Assembly (NCBI GenBank): GCA_905182995.1
Contig: CAJJDP010000054.1
Span: 192,964-256,963 of the forward strand
Origin: Paramecium octaurelia
Lineage: Eukaryota; Ciliophora; Oligohymenophorea; Peniculida; Parameciidae
DNA length: 64,000 nucleotides
Reading direction: 5' to 3'
The translations under genes and the position numbers were made by a program. Of this stretch, positions 41,672 through 54,100 are shown in pieces (the first letter of the stretch is position 1; each line of letters opens with the position of its first letter). The notes under the pieces were generated by a model. The model saw nothing but the letters and a program-made list of their open reading frames with translations. It made no database searches and was not told the DNA's origin.

Positions 41672-42001
41672 ATGTTAAGTGTAACACGATTTGATTATTA
41701 ATCAGCGAATTTCAATTATCAATTGGATTATTACTATATATTATAATCTATAAAGATACTCAAATTTATTTCTTAGAAATATAATTTATTTGAGGTAATA
41801 AATAATTTAATGGAAGCCATCTCAAATACTAACTTCCCTAAACTAGTTTTGAATGGAAACATTGAGATTGTTTAGTATGTGGATTAAGAAAGCTTTAAGT
41901 AACTTGGAAAACCTAGAGCTAAATACTCCAGAATTTCATAGCTTCCAACCAATTTAGAAACACTGAAGTCGGGGTCTCTGGTGCATTCTCTATTGTTATG
42001 A
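41672..42001 (+). CDS. Small hypothetical protein, 109 aa
   Basis: ATG 41672 to TGA 41999-42001, no intron. Composition is protein-like: NLFEVINNLMEAISNTNFPK followed by LVLNGNIEIVQYVDQESFKQ and a basic stretch GKPRAKYSRISQLP. It starts 95 bp from the divergent 466-residue gene. No family was recognised. It could also be the 5' exon of something longer, but the next frames are closed. Confidence 0.5.
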
Positions 42002-42341
42002 AATTTATTGATATGTATTGTCACAAATAGATTAGATATTTTAATATGAAAAAGTAGATTGTCTTATAATTTGATTCACTTTCGAGGAATGTTTTTAAAT
42101 TCTTTATTCTATGAGGGTTTTAATTCATATCTATTAAACCAATATATCTTGATTAATTTGGAGATCACCTTACATTAGGATAATTGATAATTAATAAAAT
42201 ATTAAAAATCATATAAGTACTCAATAGGCTTTTGAATTTGATTTTCTTACGAAATGTGATATCATTGATGAAACAACAGTATTAAAGCCAAATCAGAAAT
42301 TCTTAAATCCGAGAATATTATTAAGAATATTTATTGAAAAT
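42002..42341. other. Intergenic, nothing clear
   Basis: AT-rich upstream region of the ABCG gene, no coding frame or recognisable signal. Confidence 0.45.
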
Positions 42342-44248
42342 ATGACAGAAACCGTGAAATTTGAGATGACTCCATTAAATACGAACAAACCCGAACCTTC
42401 TACATCGAAAACACTCAGAAGCAGAAAAGTTGTTGATTTAGTTTTCTAAAATATTACCTATGAAATAAGTGAATTATTGAAGTATATTATTAGAGAAACG
42501 AATAATTCTGGACAATATCAGTGGAATCTGTCCTGGTGGACATGTCACAGCAATTATGGGAAGTTCTGGTGCAGGTAAAACAACATTACTGAATGTTTTG
42601 GCTTGTCGAATTACTAATTCCAAAACCAACAAATTGACTGGGAAATTGTTGGCCAATAGTTGTCCATATGACTACGATAAGTTTTCTTAGTTTGCATCCT
42701 ACGTGATGTAGAATGATGTTTTAATGGAAACTATGACTCCTAAAGAAGCACTTGAATTTGCTGCCAACCTAAAATATAGTGATGCAGAAATAAAGTAATC
42801 TAGAGTAATTGACACTCTTAAATGTATGAGACTTGAGAGATGCTAGAATACATTCATTGGAGGAATTAATATGAAAGGTATTTCAGGAGGAGAGAGAAAA
42901 AGAACTTCAATTGGATATGAATTAGTCTCTAATCCTAGTTGCATTTTACTGGATGAACCAACTTCTGGATTAGACTCATTTACAGCATTTTAAATTATGT
43001 AATTATAAATTTTGATTAATTTATAGCCATCAATTAAGAAAATTATCAGAGGAATAAGACAGAACTATCATCTTTACCATACATTAACCAAGTTCAGACA
43101 TATTCTTACTTTTTGACAGGATTATGCTTTTGGTTCAAGGGAGATTAGCATATTAAGGATCCAGAGAAAATATTATCAATCATTTCAGCAGTTTTGGGTT
43201 TAAGTGTCCTGATCATTCTAATCCAATGGATTATTTCTTATCTATAACTCATTCTGAAGATAAGCAGAATATCGAGAATTACAGTTTGTATTTTCAGGAA
43301 TACGAATAGAAATTACAAAAATAAATAGACTCTGAAATCTAGAATTGTTGCAATTCAGATGTGCCATTAAAAATTAATGAAACTTCATTTACATATTAAA
43401 TAGGTGAAATATCTTCAAGAGGAGTCAAGAACATTATGAGAGATCATATGCAATTTAAAGCAAAGGTCATATAGGCAATCTTTTTGGGTTTATTGAAAGG
43501 AGGTGTGTTTTGGGGAGCTGGTCGTAACAATGGGAAATTGGAATAATTATTATCAATATCTGGAGGTATATGTGGTTAAATATTTCATCCTTAGCCTTGT
43601 TTTTCATCTGTGTGGATTTTACAATGAATGCCATCATGTCATGTATTCTAAGCTTTTCAGTCGAGAGAGAAGTCTTTTTGAGGGAGGAGAATTCAAAACT
43701 ATACACTACTAAATCATATTTTTTAGCTAAATAACTTATTGAAATTCCATTTTGTGTTATTTCACCATTGATCTAATAAATAATAGCATATTGGATGATA
43801 GGATTAAATTATGACTCTGGTGAAATAGTATTGATACATCTCTTGATCTCAGTTTTAGTATTTGTTTGTTCCAATTCAATGGGTATATTGATAGTTAATA
43901 TATTTTTAAGGGTTGATGGCTGGAGCTGCATTCAAAGACATTTAAATGGCATTAAACATTGTACCAGCAATAGTGACTCCGTTGATCATCTTTTCAGGGT
44001 TCTATTCAAACTAGAAGTCTTTTTATCCTTGGATCGGATGGTTGCAATACTTGAGTCCAATGAAATATGGGTTTGAAGCCATGTCTTATAATGAATATTA
44101 AGACAAGCATTATGATATTGATCCAGAGGAACTCTATGGTTTTAATATAGGATTGTGGTGGTGTGCACTAATTCTTTTTGGATACATTGTTGTGTATAGA
44201 TTTCTAGCATTTCTATTTTTATATGGATTAAAATAAAAACTTTAATGA
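42342..44248 (+). CDS. ABCG (White-type) half transporter 1
   Basis: Four introns (42469-42493, 42999-43026, 43572-43594, 43883-43910) leave exactly 600 residues, the usual ABCG half-transporter size. Order is NBD then membrane domain, the reverse of other ABC exporters and diagnostic of ABCG. Walker A is [13 protein letters not shown], signature [12 protein letters not shown], Walker [14 protein letters not shown], switch TIFTIHQP-like IIFTIHQPSSDI. The membrane part has [17 protein letters not shown], about six helices, [18 protein letters not shown] and [17 protein letters not shown] before the last helix. It must dimerise to work and probably moves sterols or lipids. A closely related gene and a pseudogene lie 10-12 kb downstream. 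The last intron ends in AAG. Confidence 0.95.
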
Positions 44249-44311
44249 AATATTGTATATTAAGTAATTGCTCACCATTTTAAATAATATTAATAAATTA
44301 AATGGAAATTC

Positions 44312-45809
44312 ATGAATAACCAATCATAAATTTATTGTCTTTCTTACATCTTCAGAATCCCATTGGTGATTATTGTAAGAATTTAAATTAAGATAGTCTT
44401 ATCTGCAAATGTTCCAGATACAATATTTTATGAGAATTCGATTCCTAAGTTATGGTTTTTTAGTAAGAAAGCTCAAGTGAGAATGAAATCAAGGATGAAA
44501 TTGGATGACAATTATATTCGTTAATACTTCCTCGAATTAAACCAAGAGATAGTGGCCATTTGGAGAACCAAATAGGAATTGTCAGTTTTTAATAAGGAGA
44601 GTTTGATTAAGTTCTTTTAGCAACAGGGTTAGAAGGATGGGATTTTATAAAGGTTTGTATATCCAAAGGGATATTATAATTGCACTATTATAATTTAATG
44701 GAGTCAGAATTAAACATTGTTTGAAAGGTTTGAGAGTAAATTCATGCTTAATGACAAGTCGATCGATATTTATTAGCGAGCATTAACACATGAGAGAGAT
44801 GGAACTTTGGCTCAATAAATTAATAGTAAATCTTTGACAGAGAGACTAGAACATTTTAGTGGAGCTATAGCTGCTCATGGTAATGATTTAATGAAGTGGA
44901 AATCCAAGATTATAAGAATGACATTGGAAATCAAAATAGATAACTTAGGTTAGATTTGGCTCATCAATTGTGTTCTTATAAAGTGGTCTACATAGGAGTA
45001 AGTACATATGAAATCTCTGAGTCTCCCTTCCTTTATTGATTAAGAAAAGTTGATACTCAAACAACATAAAAATATAGTTAAAGATAGTTAATGTGAGATG
45101 TGTGACACCCTATTTCATCGGAATGATTTGATGAAGACATACATTAAGAACATTATTGAGAGTTGGAATTTCGATCATATGGGGGATAATGATAAATTAT
45201 TAATAACAAAGAAGAAATAAATACTTCTTAGAAAGAAAACTATGGCTGAGAAATTAGATGTAAGATAAGATGTAGAATTGAGATAAGTTAATTAAAATTA
45301 TTTGATCCCTGCTTTAATTAGAAAGATATTTCCTAAATTGAAATATGTTCAATATAAAGAATTGTTGGGTAATCCAGGATTCTTGGAGATGGAATTCAAT
45401 GTTTGTTATAATTGCCATGTTCAAATTGATAAAGGAGTCAATGTGTCATAAGATCTAAGCAAATTAGCAAAATAGGAAATGTTATGTCCTGCAACTTACA
45501 GGGGAATCCAAAAATTAAGACCTGAAGTCTTGAAAGATCGTTTAATTGTATTACTTAACTTATTACTAGACTACAAGAAGAGAAATATTAAGGAAAATAG
45601 CTAATCATGGACATCGGAGTGATGATATTGCCCCGGTTTCCACAAGAACCTTTAATTAAAGTAATTCAAGCAGAATCATTGGCATTTCACCTATAAAAAG
45701 TATGATCACTTCTATACTTCCAAAATATTCTGTAATTACTCTGGATACTAAGGCTAATAAGAATGCCACTACAAGAACACACTCAAGAAGAGTCAGTGAT
45801 CTAAAATGA
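44312..45809 (+). CDS. Unknown protein with CxxC pairs, 491 aa
   Basis: ATG 44312. One 22-nt intron (45548-45569) switches from a frame that would stop at 45622 to a Ser/Thr-rich tail ending at TGA 45807-45809. The total is 491 residues. The N-terminal 300 residues are helical and basic (KLWFFSKKAQVRMKSRMKLD). Two cysteine pairs, CEMCDTLF (about residue 260) and CYNCHVQID (about 375), are separated by about 110 residues and could together bind zinc. The C-terminus, STRTFNQSNSSRIIGISPIK onward, is disordered and phospho-site-like. No family was named; it looks like a protist-specific cytoskeletal or ciliary protein, which is only a guess. Confidence 0.7.
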
Positions 45810-45924
45810 AGTAAATTTTGTCAATCTCTTTATTTAAATTAATATTATAATTATTTAATAATGGTTGTTATCTCACTTTAGTTATTATGTTATTATTCAT
45901 TATTATTATGTAACAAATGTAATA

Positions 45925-46378
45925 TCACTCTTTTTGCTCTCTATTTTAATGTAATTTTGAATAATCTTTCAAATCATCTGCACTAAAGTAGACACCATTT
46001 GCAGATACCCCCGATGTATTATTTGTATCATATTTCCAGGTTCCTCTCTTACTACAATTTCTAATTTTTATTGGTTGTGGTGTAAGTGGTCTGCCATTGT
46101 AATATTAGATACCAAAAAACTTACCATTTCTCAATCCCTTAAATTTTGTAATTAAAATTCATTACCTTTAAATGTGCTTCAGTAACAATTATATACTTGT
46201 TTTCTGGCCAAGTCTTTCTCCATACTTTGAATCCTACTCCATTGTTTGGGTATTATGCTAACATTTCAGGTAAACTTTTATATGGATGTCGACCAATAAC
46301 AATCAAATCATTAAAAGTATAGGTTCGAATTGCTTTAGAAAGCATTTCTTCAGCTGCTGTCTTTAGAAGTCCTTACAT
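45925..46378 (-). CDS. MRPS34: Mitochondrial ribosomal protein mS34-like
   Basis: One intron (46138-46165, 28 nt, ends AAG) leaves 141 residues. The block PNNGVGFKVWRKTWPENKYI followed by VTEAHLK and LRNGKFFGIQYYNGRPLTPQ matches the mS34/MRPS34 core. That core reads glyGlxGxxVxRxxW...YWxVTrvxxd...GKAWGILTFKGK. MRPS34 belongs to the small subunit of mitochondrial ribosomes. The C-terminus adds a short Asn/Ser/Lys extension. The N-terminal 25 residues (GLLKTAAEEMLSKAIRTY) form an amphipathic helix that could aid import. Only 9 bp separate its start from the stop of the upstream WD gene on the same strand. Confidence 0.75.
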
Positions 46379-46387
46379 TATATTTAA

Positions 46388-47833
46388 TCAATTGATTTAT
46401 TCTTATTTATAAACATAAATCTCATAATAATTCGATGAAATCAAACGATGTTGTCTTATTCCAATAAATTTTATATGGAAATCCTGTTTAATCTCATGGA
46501 AACACTCCCAAAAATTAGTTTACAATTGGCTCCACAACTTGATTGTATTATCATGACTGCAAGAATACAAGATCTTTGACTCGTCGTTGAATTGTATCTA
46601 ATATACCTTCCCTTGATGACCATACAACACTTATATGCAATCATAAGAATCATCTGTCATCTGATCATACAATCTAATTGATTAATCCCAACTGCATGAA
46701 CCAAATAATGTGTTATTGGAACAAGCTATTGATTGTACCTTATCGGAATGATAATAGAATTATTGTTTGAAATTCCACTACTGTTTGTCCTTCCCCTCCC
46801 ATAATCTCACAGTCTTATCATAACTACCTGATATTAGATACTCCTATTAACTAAGAAATCCTAATGAATAAATAGAATCAGTGTGTCCTAACAATTTCTG
46901 AACCTTGGCATAATGATCAGATTTATATGACCAAATTAATATTTCCTAATTGCTAGCAGATGCTATTAACTAATCCTAATTCCCTATTGCTAATGCCGTA
47001 ATCCAATCATCATGTCCTATCAGAATGTCATGTATTATCCATTTCCCTTCACACTTCCAAACCTTTATTGTGCCTTCTCTCCCTCCAGTAATCAAACTGT
47101 TGCTGTATTTACTAAATAATATTGTATTAACTATGTCATCATGTCCTTTTAAGACAGTCTTCTTCATCGTCTACAAATTCCAAATATCGATATCTGAATT
47201 CAAGGTCACCACTGCAGCCATATCTTCATCCTTTGATAAGTCTAATTGTGATATTTCCCTCTCATATTTTGGCAAGGTCATATCCAATTTTACAAGCTTC
47301 TCCTAATTTATATTTAACTCTTCTAAATCATCCAAAACATTAGACAAAACATCAACATATTCCTCCAAGTCCTCACTTTTGAACTCTATTTCTTTTATTG
47401 ATACTTAATCTTCAATGAACTCAACATCTTTTGATAACATTATTCCTAAGTCTTCTACATCCTTCAAAGTCAAATTACCCCATCCAAAGAATCTCTCTTA
47501 AAATTCGCTCAAATATTCCTTCTCTGTAAACTCTTTTAATTTACTGTCAAACATCTCTTTGATCTTGTCTAGTAGACCCATAATTTATTCATATTTTCTA
47601 TTGAAGTCAAACTAAAGTTATTATATTAACTTTATTGCATCTTTCCTTCTTTTATCAATGTAATCCTGCAGAACTTCGTTAAGATAATTTCTATGTAATT
47701 ATATATCATTGCATCTGCATTATTTACATAATGCTCTCTTATTTGTTGCATTTTAACCTATATTGACATACAATATCTCTAAACCATGTATGTTGCAATT
47801 TAATTTAGACAGTTTGGCTTCAAAAGATTACAT
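46388..47833 (-). CDS. Zinc-finger/coiled-coil WD40 protein, 481 aa
   Basis: Uninterrupted frame of 481 residues. The N-terminus has a Cys/His cluster, CNIHGLEILYVN then LCKQCRCNDIQLHRNYL, resembling a B-box-type zinc site. About 150 residues of charged helix follow (DKIKEMFDSKLKEFTEKEYL). The C-terminal half is a WD40 propeller with at least five clear units: LKGHDDIVNTILFS...GTIKVWK, IGHDDWITALAIG, LLGHTDSIYSLGFL...DKTVRLWE, YHSDKVQSIACS...DQSIRLYD and YGHQGKVYQIQF...DNTIKLWS. This B-box, coiled-coil, propeller order recalls TRIM-like proteins, but a RING finger is not present. Ciliates have many such genes and the function is open. ATG 47833 is the first in-frame Met after TGA. Confidence 0.8.
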
Positions 47834-48239
47834 TTCCTATAAATTAATTTTATAATCCTGATTAATATTAATTACTGTACTCAATTTTAATCATTAAAAA
47901 TAAATATAAACTAAATTTTTTATCATTAAAACCTCTGCTCTTTGTTATATAAGAACTTTCATCAGAAATAGATAGTTTGAATTAAATGTGATAATAAATT
48001 ATGAATTAAAAACTTCTATGATAATTATTATTACTGTATTTTAAGAAATGAGAATGTTAGAGGATTACCAATAAAACATATATTATCATGTATGTTATTG
48101 TTACTTTGATGAAAATTAATTAAATAAATAATTTTTACATTCAACAACAACTAAAGGTTGACAATAAAAATTTAATTATTTTGCCTAATTGCTAAAATTA
48201 TTTAAGTGAGATGCATTTTTGATTTAAATATTAATTTAT
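47834..48239. other. Intergenic, nothing clear
   Basis: AT-rich gap between two minus-strand genes; upstream region of the WD gene. No frame or signal recognised. Confidence 0.45.
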
Positions 48240-50703
48240 TCACATTCTTGTACTAAATTACATTTTCTAATCCAAAAAATGAAGATAATTAAATTGTTAG
48301 AAATTATGACCATCTCCTTTATAAAATTTACTCTAAAATTCAACCCAGTGTAATCTTAGAGAATGTAAGAAACATTCTAGAGTATCCATACACATAAGTA
48401 CTCCAACAGTTGCGAAAGCATAGACCATAAAAGTTAAACATATTCCAATAACAGATCCACTTTATAATTATGGTTCTAAGGACATTTTGAAGAAGACCTA
48501 ATAGGTAAATCACAATTGCATACTTCGGATAATTGAGAATGTGCCAAACTAAGTGCCCACAATCTCAAATATGAAGCTGTATTTGACACAGCTCCCAATA
48601 CAAATTCTGTGCATTCAATTAAACTTTCAATATAAATCTCTGCAAAATCGAAATGCTTCTCTTCCTTAATTGCTCTACTTTCTACTAAATTGCCAAAAAT
48701 TTGATTTTTCTCCTCTTTTATGACTTCTATATGTGCATGTTCTGCTTCCACTAAATCGTCATAAACCATTTATTAATTTCCTCGTTTAAAAAGCTACCTC
48801 TTTATTCTAATTACTTCTGGTTTAAGTAACATAATTATTGGAGAACATATGGCTATACGAATTAATATAGTTTAAAAGTAAACTTAATGAGGATACATTT
48901 CAGCTCCTTTTATTCCTCCTAATGTAAAGACCATATTAAGCAGAGTAGTAATAATTGAAGGTGGTTCCAAATTATTACTATAGTTAGTCAGCCATTTAAG
49001 TATTATTAAAAATGACATATATCCAAATGTAGACAACATGAAAGCCAATTCAGGTATAAAATTAAAGATGAAGTCAATAAATTTTCTTTAATATAAACAG
49101 TTCCAACCTTTGAGAAGAATCCCAAAGACCATCTGAATGACTCCAACGATTATTGCAGTCTTCATTTTAAATGAATTCATCACTGTAAGGTGAGATTCAG
49201 ACATACTCCATTTACCATCAAAACCCAACTAAAACTTTTCAAGTTTATATTCCAAAGATATCGAAAAGAAATCGTTATAAATAAAACCACAATATGTAGC
49301 AAATAGTCCCATTAAAGTGATGAGATACCTGCATTCATATAAACTCTAAAAGTCTGCATATGATAGATATTCACTGCTATTTTCCAATTTTATACTTTTG
49401 ATTACACTCTTACCAAACATTAATAAGTAGAAACCAAAGAATGTCAAAACTATCTTTATATAGAAAATATTTTACTCCATGTCCTATGTCACCAAACATC
49501 ATACCAAATAAAAATGGAAACGTAATTATAGTGAAAAGACCAGGATTTATTTCATGGTATCTAGGAATCCCATAAGTATTCACTAATTCTTGAAAGATAT
49601 GAGTAAATTAATTTGTTTTCAAAAGACTTGGTGGTTCATATAAATTTTCGTTGATGTCTTGCATTATTTCAATCTGAACCCCGATTTATTTGATTTATTC
49701 AATTTAATTTAGTTCACACCACATTTGACCTATTAAAAATTGAGATTTTGCTTCAAAAAAAGTAAGATGATAATAAGTAGCACTTACCAAATCTACTATG
49801 ATTTTCAACTCACAAATGTATGAACAATAACCGATAAAATAGATTTCATCCAACTCTAAAGGTCTCTCCACTGAAATATCAGAAAAAAAATCTAATTATT
49901 CTTCAATTTCTAATTTTGTTGTTGTGATGACTATACTCAAATTAGTTAATTCATTTTCTAATTCAATTATTTTATTTTCAACCTAAATCTCTTCAGGTAA
50001 TTAATATATAGATACATTAAAAGCCTAAATTTATAAATTTATTAAAGTACTTCACATATTTTAAGTAATTTAGTTTTTAAATTTTCATGTTTACCTTTAG
50101 TAAAAACCAACGTAAAAATAGTCCGTTCGTTGTTGAAATCCTTAAATTTCACAATTCCATTTTCTTTTGAGATTCTAAACACAATTCGATTAAATTTATG
50201 TAAATCCGCAGCATTCATACATCCTACTATATATCCTAATTAGACCCCTGAAAATTTGTATATGAAGTCCTTAGAATACTTTATTACTGCACTTAAATTT
50301 AATATGATGTTTACATCTCTTCTTCTAATCTGTTTCTTTATTCAACAATCTACTGCAGATTTGTCTATTGATTCATAATAAATTGGACTTTATGTGTTAG
50401 TTCTTATTCCATTTTTATTACCTAATCCTCAGTAATTTGGAGGTATTAAATGAAAGATTTAATATTTGGACAATAATGTATCGGTTTGTTATATAAGATT
50501 AAAAGGTTTTTGATCTCACTGATTTTGTTATAAATATCATCGCATCGCTTTAATTGTTTGTAATAGTCATGTTCATGAAATGCATGGTTTGAACAATTAA
50601 CTAAATTAACATTGTTCATTTGTCCTACTTTAGTGAGAAAATGGAAAGCTTATTCTCTTTCAACATATAATTTATACAGATGTATTTCAGATGGTCTAAG
50701 CAT
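48240..50703 (-). CDS. V-type ATPase subunit a (Vph1-like)
   Basis: Four introns (50292-50314, 50025-50050, 49454-49475, 48498-48523) leave exactly 788 residues, typical of the 100-116 kDa a subunit. The N-terminal cytosolic half begins [14 protein letters not shown] and is helical. The membrane half starts near [11 protein letters not shown] and has about eight helices. The segment [20 protein letters not shown] ending in AHSQLSEV contains the buffer Arg (in [11 protein letters not shown]) essential for proton translocation through Vo. The C-terminus [20 protein letters not shown] is highly conserved. The subunit couples ATP hydrolysis to H+ pumping into lysosomes, phagosomes and contractile-vacuole membranes. 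Divergent from the small membrane-protein gene at 51351. Its 5' 456 bp are falsely duplicated at 51608-52063. Confidence 0.95.
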
Positions 50704-51350
50704 ATTTATAAAAATAAACTTTATTAATTCAATTTTTCATTTTGATTATTAACTGCACTTGATCAAATTTAAGGTTTCATTTATTGTTATCTAAATAACA
50801 ATTATTGTTATGAGTATTTATTTTAAAGAGAAGATCTGATTTGAATGCTCTAAAATATTATGAAAATAAACTTTATAAATTAAGATTAATTTAATTTATA
50901 ATAATAATTAATTCTATAAGTTAACTATTGGATGATATATAAATTAAGTGGATTACTTTATATTATTCAAATTAACTATCAGGAAGTGTGTTAATTTATC
51001 GCAATAATTAATCCTCACTTAAAACTTGGCGAATCCTCTAATAATAAAGATAGTTTTATCAAATTTATTATTTTAAGTAATTTGAAATTAATATATAATT
51101 TTACATTCATAATTTAAATTACTTTATACAAGGAGAGTTCTTTAGTATCTTTGTATTTATTAATGTTTTCTTAATGTCATTAAACTCAAAAGATTGAAAT
51201 ATTTCATTAATCTAATTAAATTTAGATCTGGATTTTGCATATTCACTATCAAAAAGCAAAGAATATTGAAATCATGAATGATCAAGCAATTTATATAGCA
51301 TTTGTTGATCATATATATTTAAAAAATATACCATAAATAAAAATATAAAA
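50704..51350. promoter_or_regulatory. Divergent upstream region, V-ATPase / small gene
   Basis: 647 bp between two divergent start codons, without a coding frame. It must carry the promoters of both genes. No specific motif could be supported. Confidence 0.4.
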
Positions 51351-51599
51351 ATGAATTTTGGAAAACCAAGAAGTGGCTCTTCCGGATCAACTTGGGAAAA
51401 ACTTAAAAAGTCAATATACCCAACAAATAAAGCAGAAAGAGAGAAGAGGAAGAAGCAATTTCTAGATGTTGCAATTTTTGTTGCTTCTATCGTGGTTGTT
51501 AGTGTCTTTGAAAAAAGGATTCAAACTCTCCTTAAAGTTGATAAATCAGAATTAACTTAATTCAGCAACATGTAGTAGTCAATGCACGCAGCCTATTGA
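51351..51599 (+). CDS. Small single-pass membrane protein, 82 aa
   Basis: ATG 51351 to TGA 51597-51599, no intron. The N-terminus is Gly/Ser-rich (NFGKPRSGSSGSTWEKLK), then a highly basic stretch (EREKRKKQF) and one hydrophobic helix DVAIFVASIVVVSVFEK. A short tail rich in Gln and Met follows. The layout (basic cytosolic part, single helix, short far side) resembles small mitochondrial-membrane or tail-anchored proteins such as TOM accessory subunits, but there is no specific motif. Read identically at 52711-52959. Confidence 0.7.
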
Positions 51600-51607
51600 T
51601 TAATATN

Positions 51608-52063
51608 CTGAAAATTTGTATATGAAGTCCTTAGAATACTTTATTACTGCACTTAAATTTAATATGATGTTTACATCTCTTCTTCTAATCTGTTTCTTTA
51701 TTCAACAATCTACTGCAGATTTGTCTATTGATTCATAATAAATTGGACTTTATGTGTTAGTTCTTATTCCATTTTTATTACCTAATCCTCAGTAATTTGG
51801 AGGTATTAAATGAAAGATTTAATATTTGGACAATAATGTATCGGTTTGTTATATAAGATTAAAAGGTTTTTGATCTCACTGATTTTGTTATAAATATCAT
51901 CGCATCGCTTTAATTGTTTGTAATAGTCATGTTCATGAAATGCATGGTTTGAACAATTAACTAAATTAACATTGTTCATTTGTCCTACTTTAGTGAGAAA
52001 ATGGAAAGCTTATTCTCTTTCAACATATAATTTATACAGATGTATTTCAGATGGTCTAAGCAT
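51608..52063 (-). pseudogene. Artefactual 5' fragment of V-ATPase subunit a
   Basis: Repeats the first 456 bp of the V-ATPase a-subunit gene, including its start (52063) and first intron, and is then cut by the N. It matches the first copy by eye, so it is an assembly duplicate and not a truncated paralogue. Confidence 0.85.
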
Positions 52064-52710
52064 ATTTATAAAAATAAACTTTATTAATTCAATTTTTCAT
52101 TTTGATTATTAACTGCACTTGATCAAATTTAAGGTTTCATTTATTGTTATCTAAATAACAATTATTGTTATGAGTATTTATTTTAAAGAGAAGATCTGAT
52201 TTGAATGCTCTAAAATATTATGAAAATAAACTTTATAAATTAAGATTAATTTAATTTATAATAATAATTAATTCTATAAGTTAACTATTGGATGATATAT
52301 AAATTAAGTGGATTACTTTATATTATTCAAATTAACTATCAGGAAGTGTGTTAATTTATCGCAATAATTAATCCTCACTTAAAACTTGGCGAATCCTCTA
52401 ATAATAAAGATAGTTTTATCAAATTTATTATTTTAAGTAATTTGAAATTAATATATAATTTTACATTCATAATTTAAATTACTTTATACAAGGAGAGTTC
52501 TTTAGTATCTTTGTATTTATTAATGTTTTCTTAATGTCATTAAACTCAAAAGATTGAAATATTTCATTAATCTAATTAAATTTAGATCTGGATTTTGCAT
52601 ATTCACTATCAAAAAGCAAAGAATATTGAAATCATGAATGATCAAGCAATTTATATAGCATTTGTTGATCATATATATTTAAAAAATATACCATAAATAA
52701 AAATATAAAA

Positions 52711-52959
52711 ATGAATTTTGGAAAACCAAGAAGTGGCTCTTCCGGATCAACTTGGGAAAAACTTAAAAAGTCAATATACCCAACAAATAAAGCAGAAAGA
52801 GAGAAGAGGAAGAAGCAATTTCTAGATGTTGCAATTTTTGTTGCTTCTATCGTGGTTGTTAGTGTCTTTGAAAAAAGGATTCAAACTCTCCTTAAAGTTG
52901 ATAAATCAGAATTAACTTAATTCAGCAACATGTAGTAGTCAATGCACGCAGCCTATTGA
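52711..52959 (+). CDS. Second reading of the 82-aa membrane protein
   Basis: Same sequence as 51351-51599 within repeat D. Probably the same locus counted twice. The flank downstream of this copy (from 52967) is unique and should be the real 3' side. Confidence 0.6.
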
Positions 52960-54100
52960 TTAATATACATAAATAATATATATGATTCTTAAAATTGTGA
53001 CTTCTCTTGAATAATTTCGAAGGGTTTATGATAATCAAAATAATGATGATAACTTGTAAGAACTGTTTAATCAGGCAATCTCTATTATTATCATTATGAT
53101 TAAAATAGATAAGCTTAGGGCAGGATATGTGAAGGAACTGTAAAAATGACATATTTTATATTTTCATTATGTAATCAGTGGACATGATTCTAAGAGATTA
53201 ACCAGATTCAAAAGAAAAGAGGATCGATATTAATATTATATATACGCATTAATAATGCAGTTTTAGAATAGAAGTGGAAAGATATGCTGATGTTGTAAGA
53301 AATTAAATAAAACCAATAATGCTAGCAACTAAAGAATAAATGCTATGAATTACTATATATATTATACCTTATCTGAACCAAGTATTGTGAATGAAATGAT
53401 TATTAAAATTTCTCCAGGCCTTTTTAATTCGAAATTACAACTTAATCTAGCTTCAAATTGATATTTTGGTTGAGAAAAATGAAAAGTAGATATGATTATC
53501 CTTGTAACAAAATCAACAATTTAATTATTTCTTAGATGGAAAAGTTTGTTAATATATTGATACATATTATTAAATATTTCAATCTAATTTCAATACTGAA
53601 ATGGTAATTAGATTTTATAGATGATCTATTCTAATAATATAGCTTAATTGTGACAATTTACCACCTTGATGACCCAATAAGGAGAATTAATTTAGGGAAT
53701 AAAATAAAAGAGCGAAATAAAGGTTATTAAAATGAATTTTAAGTTCTGTCTTTATAACACTTTATAAGATTAAATAGTATATTGGCAATTCTTTATACTA
53801 TGTTAACACGGATGTAACATCAAAAAATAATAAGTAAGGTAATAAAATTAATATCTGGGTAAAAAGAAGACCATATATATGGACTTTAACTAAAATATCT
53901 TTCCTATTATAATAACCCTCCGAAAAGATTAAAGGCTAAAATTAGGTTTAAAGCAGATACAAAATAGACATTAAAACTATACCTACGAATTTTTTATAAG
54001 GACTTAAATAATTTTTTGGAGCCTTAGATAATATATTAAGCGATGTTATAATTTTATGAAATTTGACATTATTGAAAATTTCTTGGCAATTGTCTTTCTA
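52960..54100. other. Intergenic or decayed region
   Basis: Just over 1.1 kb without a convincing gene on either strand. It directly precedes the ABCG pseudogene, so it may contain its unrecognisable 5' half, but I found no Walker A, signature or Walker B remnant. Confidence 0.4.

Larger units (their letters stand above)
50248..51606. repeat. Direct repeat D, first copy (N-bridged)
   Basis: 1359 bp repeated at 51608-52966 across the N at 51607, identical by eye. It spans the V-ATPase 5' end, the divergent promoter region and the whole 82-residue gene. Confidence 0.9.
51608..52966. repeat. Direct repeat D, second copy (N-bridged)
   Basis: Second copy of 50248-51606 (offset 1360). Most likely a contig overlap left unmerged. 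Confidence 0.9.

Noticed and set aside
43467..43706. Opposite-strand frame within the ABCG gene
   Set aside because: Antisense to conserved ABCG sequence; no independent support.
46471..46653. Minus-strand frame of 60 codons
   Set aside because: Shadow of the WD40 gene, which reads through here in another frame with clear repeats.
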